Part shown: positions 1 through 6,960 of the stretch, piece by piece
Position numbering within the stretch: position 1 is the stretch's first letter
Layout: every line of letters starts with the position of its first letter
From: an uncultured Clostridia bacterium
GTDB taxonomy: Bacteria > Bacillota > Clostridia > Oscillospirales > Acutalibacteraceae
Assembly: GCA_946004305.1 (NCBI GenBank)
Contig: CAMFZJ010000056.1
Location: forward strand, 1 to 8,732
Reading direction: 5' to 3'
DNA: 8,732 nt
Translations under genes and position numbers: made by a program
Notes under the pieces: model-generated
Databases searched by the model: none
The model's input: only the letters and a program-made list of their open reading frames with translations
What the model was told of the DNA's origin: nothing

Positions 1-45
1 ACACAAGGAGTATCGTCGGCAGCGTCAGATGTGTATAAGAGACAG
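1..45 (+). other. Illumina/Nextera library adapter (non-genomic)
   Basis: Bases 1-4 (ACAC) match the end of the P5 primer, bases 5-12 (AAGGAGTA) match a standard Nextera i5 index (the S507/N507 type), and bases 13-45 are the complete Nextera read-1 transposase adapter. The adapter ends in the 19-bp Tn5 mosaic end AGATGTGTATAAGAGACAG at 27-45. The order primer-index-adapter-insert is that of a library molecule, so this is untrimmed contamination at a contig end and not a transposon. Genomic sequence begins at about base 46. Confidence 0.97.
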
Positions 46-56
46 AATATATGTAG

Positions 57-62
57 TATAAT
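57..62 (+). promoter_or_regulatory. -10 box of hydrogenase operon promoter
   Basis: A consensus TATAAT lies 72 nt upstream of the first gene. The matching -35 would fall near 34-39, inside the adapter, so the rest of the promoter is missing from this contig. The predicted transcription start is near base 69, just ahead of the Rex-like operator. Inferred from sequence match only. Confidence 0.5.
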
Positions 63-72
63 GTTGTTATGC

Positions 73-96
73 AGATTGTTATTTTTTTAACAATCT
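73..96. promoter_or_regulatory. Rex-type redox operator
   Basis: This is a perfect 9-bp inverted repeat (AGATTGTTA, six T, TAACAATCT). Its core at 76-93, TTGTTATTTTTTTAACAA, matches 13 of 14 defined positions of the clostridial Rex consensus TTGTTAANNNNTTAACAA. Rex is a repressor that leaves DNA when NADH/NAD+ is high and commonly controls fermentative and hydrogenase genes. The site lies just downstream of the -10 box, a position where a bound repressor would block transcription. It does not look like a terminator, because the T-run is in the loop and no T-run follows the stem. Confidence 0.75.
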
Positions 97-134
97 TAAA
101 ATAAAAATTTAGAGTTTAGGTTAGGTGTGAAACT

Positions 135-395
135 ATGATTATTCAGGTGTGTATCGGAAGCTCTTGTCATTTAAAGGGCTCTCACGATGTAGTAAAAAAA
201 TTTCAGGATGCAATCGAGCTTTTCGGTTATAAGGATGACATTACCTTGGCCGGCAGCTTTTGCACAGGTGAATGTATGCACAAGGGCGTAACTGTAACTA
301 TCAATGATGAAGTTGTCAAAGGAGTTACCACAGAGAATTTCAATGAAATTTGGCAGAAATATGTTGTAAAGGGCTTAGAGGAGGAAAAAGCATAA
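135..395 (+). CDS. [2Fe-2S] thioredoxin-like ferredoxin
   Basis: This 86-residue protein is a stand-alone thioredoxin-fold [2Fe-2S] ferredoxin, related to the NuoE/HydC-type subunits of complex I and electron-bifurcating hydrogenases. The four ligands are visible as C6 and C11 (CX4C) and C43 and C47 (CX3C), the family pattern. It lacks the N-terminal helical extension of full NuoE proteins, so it is a single-domain cytoplasmic electron carrier. The start follows an AGGTG ribosome site (123-127) 7 nt upstream. It is the first gene after the Rex-like operator, and its stop codon directly abuts the next start. Role inferred: passing electrons to or from one of the hydrogenases encoded downstream. 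Its partner cannot be told from sequence. Confidence 0.85.
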   Translation: MIIQVCIGSSCHLKGSHDVVKKFQDAIELFGYKDDITLAGSFCTGECMHKGVTVTINDEVVKGVTTENFNEIWQKYVVKGLEEEKA

Positions 396-2072
396 ATGGC
401 TGATTGTCTTAAGCTGAAAAAATCCAACTGTAAAAACTGTTATAAGTGTATACGCAACTGTCCTGTAAAATCTATTCGTTTTTCAGGAAATCAGGCTCAC
501 ATTGTGGGTAATGAATGTATCCTTTGCGGACAATGTGTAGTGGTATGTCCCCAGGAGGCAAAAGAAGTTGTAGACAGTACCGAAAAGGTAAAAATTATGC
601 TGATGGACGATGCCCCTGTAATAGCCAGTATAGCTCCCTCATTTATTGCAAACTATAAAAATACCGGTATTGAGTCAATGAGAAAAGCATTGAAAAAGCT
701 TGGCTTTTTTGATGTTGAGGAAACTGCAATAGGTGCAACTATTGTAAAGAAAGAGTATGACGAAATGCTGAGAAAGGGCAATAAAGATATAATTATTTCT
801 TCTTGTTGTCATTCAATAAATCTGCTTATTCAGAAGCATTTTCCTGATTTGCTCCATTGTCTTGCAGATATTTTGTCACCAATGCAGGCTCATTGTGTAG
901 ATATTAAAAAAAGGTATCCCAATGCAAAAACTGTATTCATCGGACCTTGTGTTGCTAAGAAAGACGAAGCAGATTATTACGGCGATATAGTAGACGCTGT
1001 TCTAACATATGAAGAGCTGTCCCATTGGCTGAAAAGTGAAAACATTGAGCTTGAAAGCAATATGGATAAGGAAGAATACAGTAAAGCCAGAATCTTCCCA
1101 ACAACCGGCGGTATTCTGAAATCTATGGAACTTGATACTGAAGGCTATACATACATTGCTCTTGACGGAGTTGATAACTGTATTTCAGCTCTTGAGGATA
1201 TACGTTCAGGTAATATCAGCAAATGCTTTATTGAAATGTCCTCCTGCGTTGGCAGTTGTATCGGCGGTCCGGTAATGGAAAAGGGTAACCGTTCAATTGT
1301 AAGTGATTACATAGAGGTCAATAATTATGCAGGTGATAAGGACTTTGTGGTTGAAAAGCTTTCGGATTCTCAGCTTACAAAGTATATGGAAAGAATACCT
1401 CAAACCTTACCTGAACCCACCGAAACAGTAATTTCGGAAATTCTTAGAAAAATGGGTAAAACTAAGCCGGAGGATGAACTAAATTGCGGTTCCTGCGGAT
1501 ATGATACCTGTCGCAAAAAAGCAGTTGCTATTTATCAGGGTAAGGCTGACTTATCAATGTGTCTGCCTTTCTTAAAAGATAAAGCAGAAAACTTTACCGA
1601 CAATATTATCAATAATACACCTAACGGTATTATCGTTCTTAACGACAGCCTGGAAGTTCAGCAGATTAATAATGCAGCCAGAAAGATTATGAATATCAAG
1701 TATGCCAGTGATGTATTAGGCAGTCAGGTAATCTGCATTTTAGATCCAACCGACTTTATGGAAGTAAAGCGAACCGGCAGAAACATCCGTGATAAAAAGG
1801 TTTACTTAGCAGAGTATAATAAATATGTGGAAGAAACAATAATCTATGATAAGGAATACAATAATTTAATGTGTCTGATGCGTGATGTAACTCTCCAGGA
1901 AAGTGAAAGAGAAAAGAAAGAGAACATCAGCCGTCAGACAATTGAAGTTGCAGACAAGGTAGTTGATAAGCAGATGAGAATTGTCCAGGAAATCGCCTCT
2001 CTGCTTGGAGAAACTGCTGCAGAAACTAAAATTGCACTAACTAAGCTAAAGGAGTCTATGTCTGATGAATAA
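396..2072 (+). CDS. hydS: PAS-domain sensory [FeFe] hydrogenase (HydS-like)
   Basis: This 558-residue cytoplasmic protein has, in order: two [4Fe-4S] ferredoxin motifs (C12-C15-C18-C22P and C41-C44-C47-C51P); an [FeFe]-hydrogenase catalytic core (about 70-330); a small Fe-S domain (C364, C367, C372, C389); a PAS domain (about 400-500); and a charged C-terminal helix (about 500-558). The likely H-cluster ligands are all present: C138 (L1, SSCCHS), C185 (L2, FIGPCVAKK) and C284/C288 (L3, EMSSCVGSCIGG). The proton-relay position C137 and the L2 lysine K188 are kept. Motifs depart from catalytic enzymes: Pro after the Cys pair is His139, and the L3 Met is Ser282. Hydrogenases with a C-terminal PAS domain form the putative H2-sensing group C. 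The next gene, a phosphatase, overlaps it by 8 nt and is the likely output. An AGGAGG lies at 379-384. The symbol follows usage for this family. Confidence 0.88.
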   Translation: MADCLKLKKSNCKNCYKCIRNCPVKSIRFSGNQAHIVGNECILCGQCVVVCPQEAKEVVDSTEKVKIMLMDDAPVIASIAPSFIANYKNTGIESMRKALKKLGFFDVEETAIGATIVKKEYDEMLRKGNKDIIISSCCHSINLLIQKHFPDLLHCLADILSPMQAHCVDIKKRYPNAKTVFIGPCVAKKDEADYYGDIVDAVLTYEELSHWLKSENIELESNMDKEEYSKARIFPTTGGILKSMELDTEGYTYIALDGVDNCISALEDIRSGNISKCFIEMSSCVGSCIGGPVMEKGNRSIVSDYIEVNNYAGDKDFVVEKLSDSQLTKYMERIPQTLPEPTETVISEILRKMGKTKPEDELNCGSCGYDTCRKKAVAIYQGKADLSMCLPFLKDKAENFTDNIINNTPNGIIVLNDSLEVQQINNAARKIMNIKYASDVLGSQVICILDPTDFMEVKRTGRNIRDKKVYLAEYNKYVEETIIYDKEYNNLMCLMRDVTLQESEREKKENISRQTIEVADKVVDKQMRIVQEIASLLGETAAETKIALTKLKESMSDE

Positions 2073-3237
2073 TCTATGTGCAGATATTGGTTACCGAAGC
2101 GTTAATCATTACGGCGAAGAGCTGTGCGGTGACCACGTAGATGTCATTGAACAAGATGAAAATTCAATAATAGTTGTTTTAGCAGATGGACTTGGAAGCG
2201 GGGTAAAGGCAAGTATTCTGTCAACATTAACCTCAAAGATTATTTCTACAATGATGGCAGAGGGCTTATCAATTGAAGATTGTGTTTCAACAATAGCCGC
2301 CACCTTGCCTGTATGTTCTGTACGAGGCGTTGCTTATTCAACTTTTACGATTATCAGAATTGCAGATAATCAGTATGCCGAAATAATCCAGTATGATAAC
2401 CCACAGGTTATTATGTTACGCAACGGTGAAAATTACGAATATGACAGAACCGAAATGAACATAGGCGGCAAAAAGATTTTTAAATCCAAAATCAAGCTTA
2501 TGGAGGACGATGTTTTCGTAGCAATGAGCGACGGCTGTCCTCATGCAGGAATAGGCTTAGCCTATAATATGGGATGGCAGAGAGAAGATATTATTTCCTT
2601 TCTTGAGCCTATATCCTGTGTAGGTTATACTGCCAAAACACTTTCTACAATTCTGATTGATGAGGTCTTTAAATTGTACAATAATCAGCCCGGTGATGAC
2701 GCTACAGCCTGTACTGTCAGAATCAGGAAGAGAGAGCCTGTGAATTTGTTGTTTGGACCTCCGTCAAACAGAGATGACTGTAATCGAATGATGTCTCTTT
2801 TCTTTTCAAAGGAAGGTCAGCATATTGTATGCGGAGGCACCACATCAACAATTGCAGCAAAGTATTTAAACAAACCGTTGATTCCTCATATGGATTTTAT
2901 CGACAAGGATATACCCCCTATAGCTGAAATAGAAGGAGTTGATTTAGTAACGGAAGGAGTTATTACAATCAACAGAGTTGTAGAGTACGCTAAGGATTAT
3001 CTTGATGATAACGAATCCTATACCCATTGGAGTTATAAAAAAGACGGGGCCTCTCTTATTGCAAAAACCCTATTTGAAGATGCAACAGATATAAATTTCT
3101 ATGTTGGAAGAGCAGTCAATCCTGCACATCAGAATCCTGATTTGCCTATAAACTTTAATATAAAGATGAATCTGGTAGCAGAGCTTTCGGAATGTCTTAA
3201 AAAAATGGGCAAACGCATAAAGGTTAGTTATTATTAG
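2065..3237 (+). CDS. SpoIIE/PP2C-family serine/threonine phosphatase
   Basis: This 390-residue protein has an N-terminal PP2C-type phosphatase domain (about 1-222) of the SpoIIE kind. The metal-binding acids are in place: D23 (CGDH), D41 (ADGLGSG), D156 (MSDG) and D211/D212 (GDDATA), so it should be active. No membrane segment or signal peptide is seen, unlike sporulation SpoIIE itself, which is a much larger membrane protein. Residues about 225-390 form a second region I do not recognise; it includes GPPSNRDDC and HIVCGGTTS segments with C239 and C256. The start overlaps the end of the sensory hydrogenase gene by 8 nt, with AAAGGAG at 2048-2054. Translational coupling and family precedent suggest it relays the hydrogenase's signal by dephosphorylating an unknown protein. 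No kinase or anti-sigma gene lies in the window. Confidence 0.87.
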   Translation: MNNLCADIGYRSVNHYGEELCGDHVDVIEQDENSIIVVLADGLGSGVKASILSTLTSKIISTMMAEGLSIEDCVSTIAATLPVCSVRGVAYSTFTIIRIADNQYAEIIQYDNPQVIMLRNGENYEYDRTEMNIGGKKIFKSKIKLMEDDVFVAMSDGCPHAGIGLAYNMGWQREDIISFLEPISCVGYTAKTLSTILIDEVFKLYNNQPGDDATACTVRIRKREPVNLLFGPPSNRDDCNRMMSLFFSKEGQHIVCGGTTSTIAAKYLNKPLIPHMDFIDKDIPPIAEIEGVDLVTEGVITINRVVEYAKDYLDDNESYTHWSYKKDGASLIAKTLFEDATDINFYVGRAVNPAHQNPDLPINFNIKMNLVAELSECLKKMGKRIKVSYY

Positions 3238-3245
3238 GAGGAAAT

Positions 3246-4685
3246 ATGAGAAAATTCGACACAAAAGTTCAGCATTTAAAATATAAAGTCCTTAGAACAG
3301 TAGCAGCGTTTGCTTGGGATGATAAGCTTAATGATAATGTTCTGGATATACCGGACATAATAGTACCAGGAAAAGAATCCACTATGAGATGCTGTGTTTA
3401 TAAAGAAAGGGCTATTGTAAAAGAAAGAGTAAAGCTTGCAATGGGCGGAAATAAGTCAAACCCTAATATTATAGAGGTTATTGATATTGCCTGTGACGAG
3501 TGCCCTATGAGTGGATATGAAGTTACAGCCTCTTGCCGTGGCTGTCTTGCACATAGATGCGAGGACGTTTGTCCAAAAAATGCTATTACATATGACGCTA
3601 ACCATGTTGCTCATATAGATAAATCAAAATGTGTAAACTGCGGTCAGTGTGCAAAGGTTTGTCCATATAGTGCTATCATCAACCACCAGCGCCCTTGTGA
3701 AGCAGCTTGTAAGGTTGGTGCAATATCAGCTAAGAATAATGACGAAAATCATCCGGCAAAAATTGATAACAGCAAATGTATTGAATGTGGTGCTTGTGTG
3801 TATCAATGCCCTTGGGGTGCTATTACAGACAAATCATTTATTCTTGATACAATTGATATCATTAAGAAAAGTGAAAACAACAAAAAATATAAGGTTTATG
3901 CAGTTGTTGCACCGACAATCTCCAGCCAGTTTAGATATGCAAAGCTTGGACAGGTTGTTTCCGGAATAAAGCAAATGGGCTTTTATACAGTAGTAGAGGC
4001 GGCTTTAGGTGCAGATATGGTTGCATTTGATGAGGCGAAAGAGCTTGTAGAAAAGGGATTTTTAACCAGCTCCTGCTGTCCTGCCTTTGTAAGCTACATT
4101 GAAAAGCATATACCTCAAATGAAAGAGAATGTTTCTCATAATCTATCCCCGGCGGCAGCGATTGCAAGGTACATAAAGAAAACCGATAAAAATGCTAAGA
4201 TTGTGTTTATCGGCCCTTGTACTGCCAAAAAACAAGAAGCATTAAGAGAAGATGCAAAACCGTATCTTGATTCTGTAATTACTTTTGAAGAGCTACAGGC
4301 TTTGTTCGACAGCAAAAACATTGACTTAACAACTCTCGGAATGGATTACCTTGATAACGCTTCATATTACGGAAGAATTTTTGCTCGCTGCGGCGGACTT
4401 TCAGATGCTGTTGCTGAGGCTCTCAAGGAACAGGGCGTTGATGATTTTGACCTTAAAGCTGTAGCTTGTGACGGTATAGCTGAATGTAAAGTTGCATTAC
4501 TCAAAGCAAGCAAGGGTAAGCTTCAGGAAAACTTTATTGAGGGTATGGCTTGTGAAGGCGGCTGTATCGGCGGTGCCGGATGTCTTACCCATGGTAACCG
4601 AAACAAAAGTGAGGTTGACAAGTACGGACAGGAAGCTAAGGAAAAAACCATTACCGATGCTATCAGCGTACTCAATATGCGTTGA
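3246..4685 (+). CDS. Monomeric [FeFe] hydrogenase, group B type (HydA2-like)
   Basis: This 479-residue enzyme should interconvert protons and H2 with ferredoxin as likely partner. The N-terminal half is rich in Fe-S ligands: C83/C86, then ferredoxin-like motifs at C97-C100-C105-C109P, C129-C132-C135-C139P, C151/C155 and C178-C181-C184-C188P. The catalytic half carries L1 TSSCCPAF (relay C277, ligand C278), L2 FIGPCTAKKQE (C325) and L3 EGMACEGGCIGG (C436, C440). These variants, with GPC instead of MPC in L2, fit the group B1/B3 family rather than bifurcating HydA. There is no PAS or flavin domain. AGGAGG at 3236-3241 overlaps the stop of the phosphatase gene 8 nt upstream. Assembly of the H-cluster needs HydE, HydF and HydG, none of which is encoded here. 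It is the last gene before the terminator. Confidence 0.88.
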   Translation: MRKFDTKVQHLKYKVLRTVAAFAWDDKLNDNVLDIPDIIVPGKESTMRCCVYKERAIVKERVKLAMGGNKSNPNIIEVIDIACDECPMSGYEVTASCRGCLAHRCEDVCPKNAITYDANHVAHIDKSKCVNCGQCAKVCPYSAIINHQRPCEAACKVGAISAKNNDENHPAKIDNSKCIECGACVYQCPWGAITDKSFILDTIDIIKKSENNKKYKVYAVVAPTISSQFRYAKLGQVVSGIKQMGFYTVVEAALGADMVAFDEAKELVEKGFLTSSCCPAFVSYIEKHIPQMKENVSHNLSPAAAIARYIKKTDKNAKIVFIGPCTAKKQEALREDAKPYLDSVITFEELQALFDSKNIDLTTLGMDYLDNASYYGRIFARCGGLSDAVAEALKEQGVDDFDLKAVACDGIAECKVALLKASKGKLQENFIEGMACEGGCIGGAGCLTHGNRNKSEVDKYGQEAKEKTITDAISVLNMR

Positions 4686-4714
4686 TAAATATTTAAGATA
4701 CAATAAGTTAAACT

Positions 4715-4745
4715 AAAAAATCACACCGAAACCGGTGTGATTTTT
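4715..4745. terminator. Bidirectional intrinsic terminator
   Basis: An 8-bp perfect stem TCACACCG/CGGTGTGA with a 4-nt loop (4721-4740) is flanked by six A on the left and five T on the right, so it works as a Rho-independent terminator on both strands. It lies between convergent genes, 30 nt past the hydrogenase stop and just past the stop of the dockerin gene. Confidence 0.92.
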
Positions 4746-4749
4746 AAAT

Positions 4750-6093
4750 TTATAGCAGACTTTTACGTTTTCTCTCAAGCTTTACCAAATCAATATTGGT
4801 AATTTTATCATCTTTATTAAGGTCAGAGCTAACAAGAAAAGCCTTAGTTAAGCTTTTTGTACCCAGTAAATATCCAAACATAGCTTTTCTGTCTAAAGTA
4901 TTTATATTACCTTCTCCTGTTAAATCACCAAGTACAATAAAAATGTAGGTTTTATTCTTTTTGTTTCCTGAGAATGTGACTTTTTCATCAGTTCCGATTA
5001 TTCTTCTATTGCTGTTGAAGCTAATGGTATAGCCATCGTAAACTATGTTCTTTTTAAATATCGCCTTTGTAGTACCCTGAGGAACAAATATATATTTACC
5101 GTTTATCAGATAATCTTTAAAGCTGAGTTTAGATTTATTTTCAGAAACATCATTTGAATTTTCCTCAGCAAATACATTACTCTCACTATATACATTGTAG
5201 CTGTAGGTGCTTTGGTTTTTAGTAATAGTAAAAATTTTATCCTTATAAGCTGTCAGATAATAAGGCGTGTAATTTATTTCGTATTCTACAAGAAGGTCAC
5301 CGTTACTCTTATCATATCCAACAAGATGATTCTTTTGGTAGCTTACTAAATATTTATTAGTTTCACCACAGTAGGGCAATATGGTATTGTCAGTATCTAC
5401 GATTTCTTTCACATTTTTTGTAAACTCAAATATTTCGCCGTTATCATTTGCAAAATAGTTTTCAGATATATTACATATGTTATAGCTTTTATCATAAGCA
5501 TATTTAGATATAACCTTACAGTCAGACAGCTTACATATTCCGTCATAACTAACAGCATATGTATTTCCTTTATGGTCTATCAGCTTGTTAGCAGAAACGA
5601 TATTATCAGTTATGATATTTCCTTTCATATCAAGGCTGCACACAGATTTTTTAGAGTTTAAAAGGAAAATACAACCTTTGCTATTAACAACCATATTAGG
5701 TTTAGAATACATTGAAAAGTAAAAATTCTCCGAACTTTCCGGCTTATCTGACTTATGAAGAAAGTATGAATTGTTTGCTAAAGTTGAGCGAGTGATAGTA
5801 TATACAATATCCTTGTTTATAGCAAAATCTATAATCTTTTCTTCAAACTGAAGGTTCAATTCCCGGTTATCGGAGGTAAGCTCCTTAATATACAGATGTT
5901 TGTCTTTTAAAGCAGAAAAGTAGATTTTATTGTCTTTGTAAATAACCTTAGTATTATATCCTTTGAAATCACCTATTTCATTATTTACAGCACTTGTTTT
6001 GTCAAAACCAATTATAATTACAGAAAGTAACATAAATACTGTCATACTAAAGGATATTATTTTTTTAGCAGCTAAACCCATATTAAACCCCAT
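4750..6093 (-). CDS. Secreted dockerin-type protein with propeller-like body
   Basis: This 447-residue protein starts with a signal peptide (K10-K11, hydrophobic 12-30, likely cleavage after TSA at 33-35). Residues 36-330 show recurring beta-rich units of the kind YxxxN-KIYF and KGNTYAVSYDG, suggesting a beta-propeller; no catalytic motif is recognised. Residues about 332-388 resemble a small beta domain often found just before dockerin segments in gut Firmicutes. The C-terminal 59 residues hold two dockerin-like Ca-binding loops: D390/T392/E394/N398/D401 (GDLTGEGNIN) and D424/N426/D428/T432/D435 (SDLNKDDKIT). The first is degenerate, with T and E replacing the usual N/D and D. It may attach to a cohesin scaffold, or be a structural remnant. 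The start is uncertain: M1 (6093) has no ribosome site, while M5 (6081) has a weak GGGG 6 nt upstream. Confidence 0.78.
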   Translation of the reverse strand: MGFNMGLAAKKIISFSMTVFMLLSVIIIGFDKTSAVNNEIGDFKGYNTKVIYKDNKIYFSALKDKHLYIKELTSDNRELNLQFEEKIIDFAINKDIVYTITRSTLANNSYFLHKSDKPESSENFYFSMYSKPNMVVNSKGCIFLLNSKKSVCSLDMKGNIITDNIVSANKLIDHKGNTYAVSYDGICKLSDCKVISKYAYDKSYNICNISENYFANDNGEIFEFTKNVKEIVDTDNTILPYCGETNKYLVSYQKNHLVGYDKSNGDLLVEYEINYTPYYLTAYKDKIFTITKNQSTYSYNVYSESNVFAEENSNDVSENKSKLSFKDYLINGKYIFVPQGTTKAIFKKNIVYDGYTISFNSNRRIIGTDEKVTFSGNKKNKTYIFIVLGDLTGEGNINTLDRKAMFGYLLGTKSLTKAFLVSSDLNKDDKITNIDLVKLERKRKSLL

Positions 6094-6097
6094 ATAT

Positions 6098-6126
6098 AGA
6101 AAAGAGGCAACATTTCAGTTGCCTCC
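6098..6126 (-). terminator. Intrinsic terminator of yebC
   Basis: On the - strand an 8-bp perfect stem GAGGCAAC/GTTGCCTC with a 6-nt loop (6104-6125) is followed by TTTTCT. It begins 18 nt after the yebC stop. The T-run is short, so read-through is plausible. It ends only 4 nt before the first ATG of the dockerin gene, so it could also act as an attenuator or translational switch for that gene. Confidence 0.72.
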
Positions 6127-6143
6127 AAACTAACAATAATTTA

Positions 6144-6875
6144 TTACATTTCCCAGTTATGCCATACGTTCTGAATATCGTCATTATCTTCAAACATATC
6201 CAGCATTTTCTGCATATTATCCTTAGATTCCTGAGAGTCTAATGTTGTGTAAGTATTAGGTACCATTTCAACCTCTGCAGAAGCAAACTCATAGCCTTTA
6301 GCTGCAATATCATCTCTTACACCGCTGAAATCCTCAGGCTCTGTGTAAATAGTGAAAATATCCTCATCAGCCTCAAAGTCGGAAGCTCCTGCCTCAAGAG
6401 CGTCTTCCATAACCTTGTCCTCGCCGGCCTCAAGGTCTTCACGCTCAATAACAAGTACGCCCTTCTTTTCAAACATAAAGGTAACGCAGCCCTGAGTACC
6501 CATATTACCGCCGAATTTATCAAAATAATGTCTAACCTCGCCGGCAGTTCTGTTTCTGTTGTCAGTAAGTGCCTCAACAATTACAGCCACGCCGTTAGGA
6601 CCGTAGCCCTCGTATGTAACAGACTCATAGTTAGCAGAGTCGTTATCACCGGCGGCTTTTTTGATAATACGGTCAATGTTATCATTTGGCACATTTGCAG
6701 CCTTAGCCTTTGCAATAACATCTCTAAGCTTTGAGTTTACGGAAGGGTCAGCACTGCCGCCCTCTCTGACAGCAACTGCAAGCTCACGTCCGATTTTAGT
6801 AAAAACCTTAGCCCTTGCAGCGTCATTTTTACCTTTCTTCTGTTTAATTGTACTCCATTTATTATGTCCTGACAT
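6144..6875 (-). CDS. yebC: YebC/PmpR-family regulatory protein
   Basis: This 243-residue cytoplasmic protein matches the YebC/PmpR family over its full length. It opens with the hallmark MSGHNKWSTIKQKKGKNDAA segment, continues with the conserved NVPNDNIDRIIKKAAG and YEGYGPNGVAVIVEALTDNR stretches, and ends in the acidic C-terminal domain. Family members have been described as DNA-binding transcription regulators and more recently as translation factors that help ribosomes through difficult proline-rich stretches; sequence alone does not decide which applies. In many bacteria the gene sits near ruvC, but here it stands alone with its own promoter and terminator, divergent from yicC. An AAAGGAA ribosome site lies just upstream of the ATG. 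Confidence 0.95.
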   Translation of the reverse strand: MSGHNKWSTIKQKKGKNDAARAKVFTKIGRELAVAVREGGSADPSVNSKLRDVIAKAKAANVPNDNIDRIIKKAAGDNDSANYESVTYEGYGPNGVAVIVEALTDNRNRTAGEVRHYFDKFGGNMGTQGCVTFMFEKKGVLVIEREDLEAGEDKVMEDALEAGASDFEADEDIFTIYTEPEDFSGVRDDIAAKGYEFASAEVEMVPNTYTTLDSQESKDNMQKMLDMFEDNDDIQNVWHNWEM

Positions 6876-6907
6876 AAAACCATTCCTTTAAATTTATTTA
6901 CTTTATG

Positions 6908-6936
6908 AGTATATCACAGATAAATATAAAATGCAA
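6908..6936 (-). promoter_or_regulatory. yebC promoter
   Basis: On the - strand, TTGCAT (6936-6931), a 17-nt spacer and TATACT (6913-6908, 5 of 6 consensus) make a plausible sigma-A promoter. The predicted start near 6901 leaves a leader of about 25 nt with the ribosome site for yebC. Confidence 0.55.
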
Positions 6937-6960
6937 ATTAATTGTATACTAAAAAATCAA

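Noticed and set aside
27..45. Tn5 mosaic end suggesting a transposon or insertion sequence
   Set aside because: It is preceded by the full Nextera adapter, index and primer tail, with no transposase gene; it is a library artefact.
73..96. T-rich palindrome as an intrinsic terminator
   Set aside because: The T-run is in the loop rather than after the stem, the stem is AT-rich, and the core fits a Rex operator.
227..427. Antisense reading frame opposite the ferredoxin and hydS start
   Set aside because: No ribosome site or family resemblance; it is the complement of two clearly coding genes.
3649..3969. 106-residue + strand reading frame inside the group B hydrogenase gene
   Set aside because: It lies wholly within a well-supported gene in another frame, has no ribosome site of its own and shows no recognisable domain.
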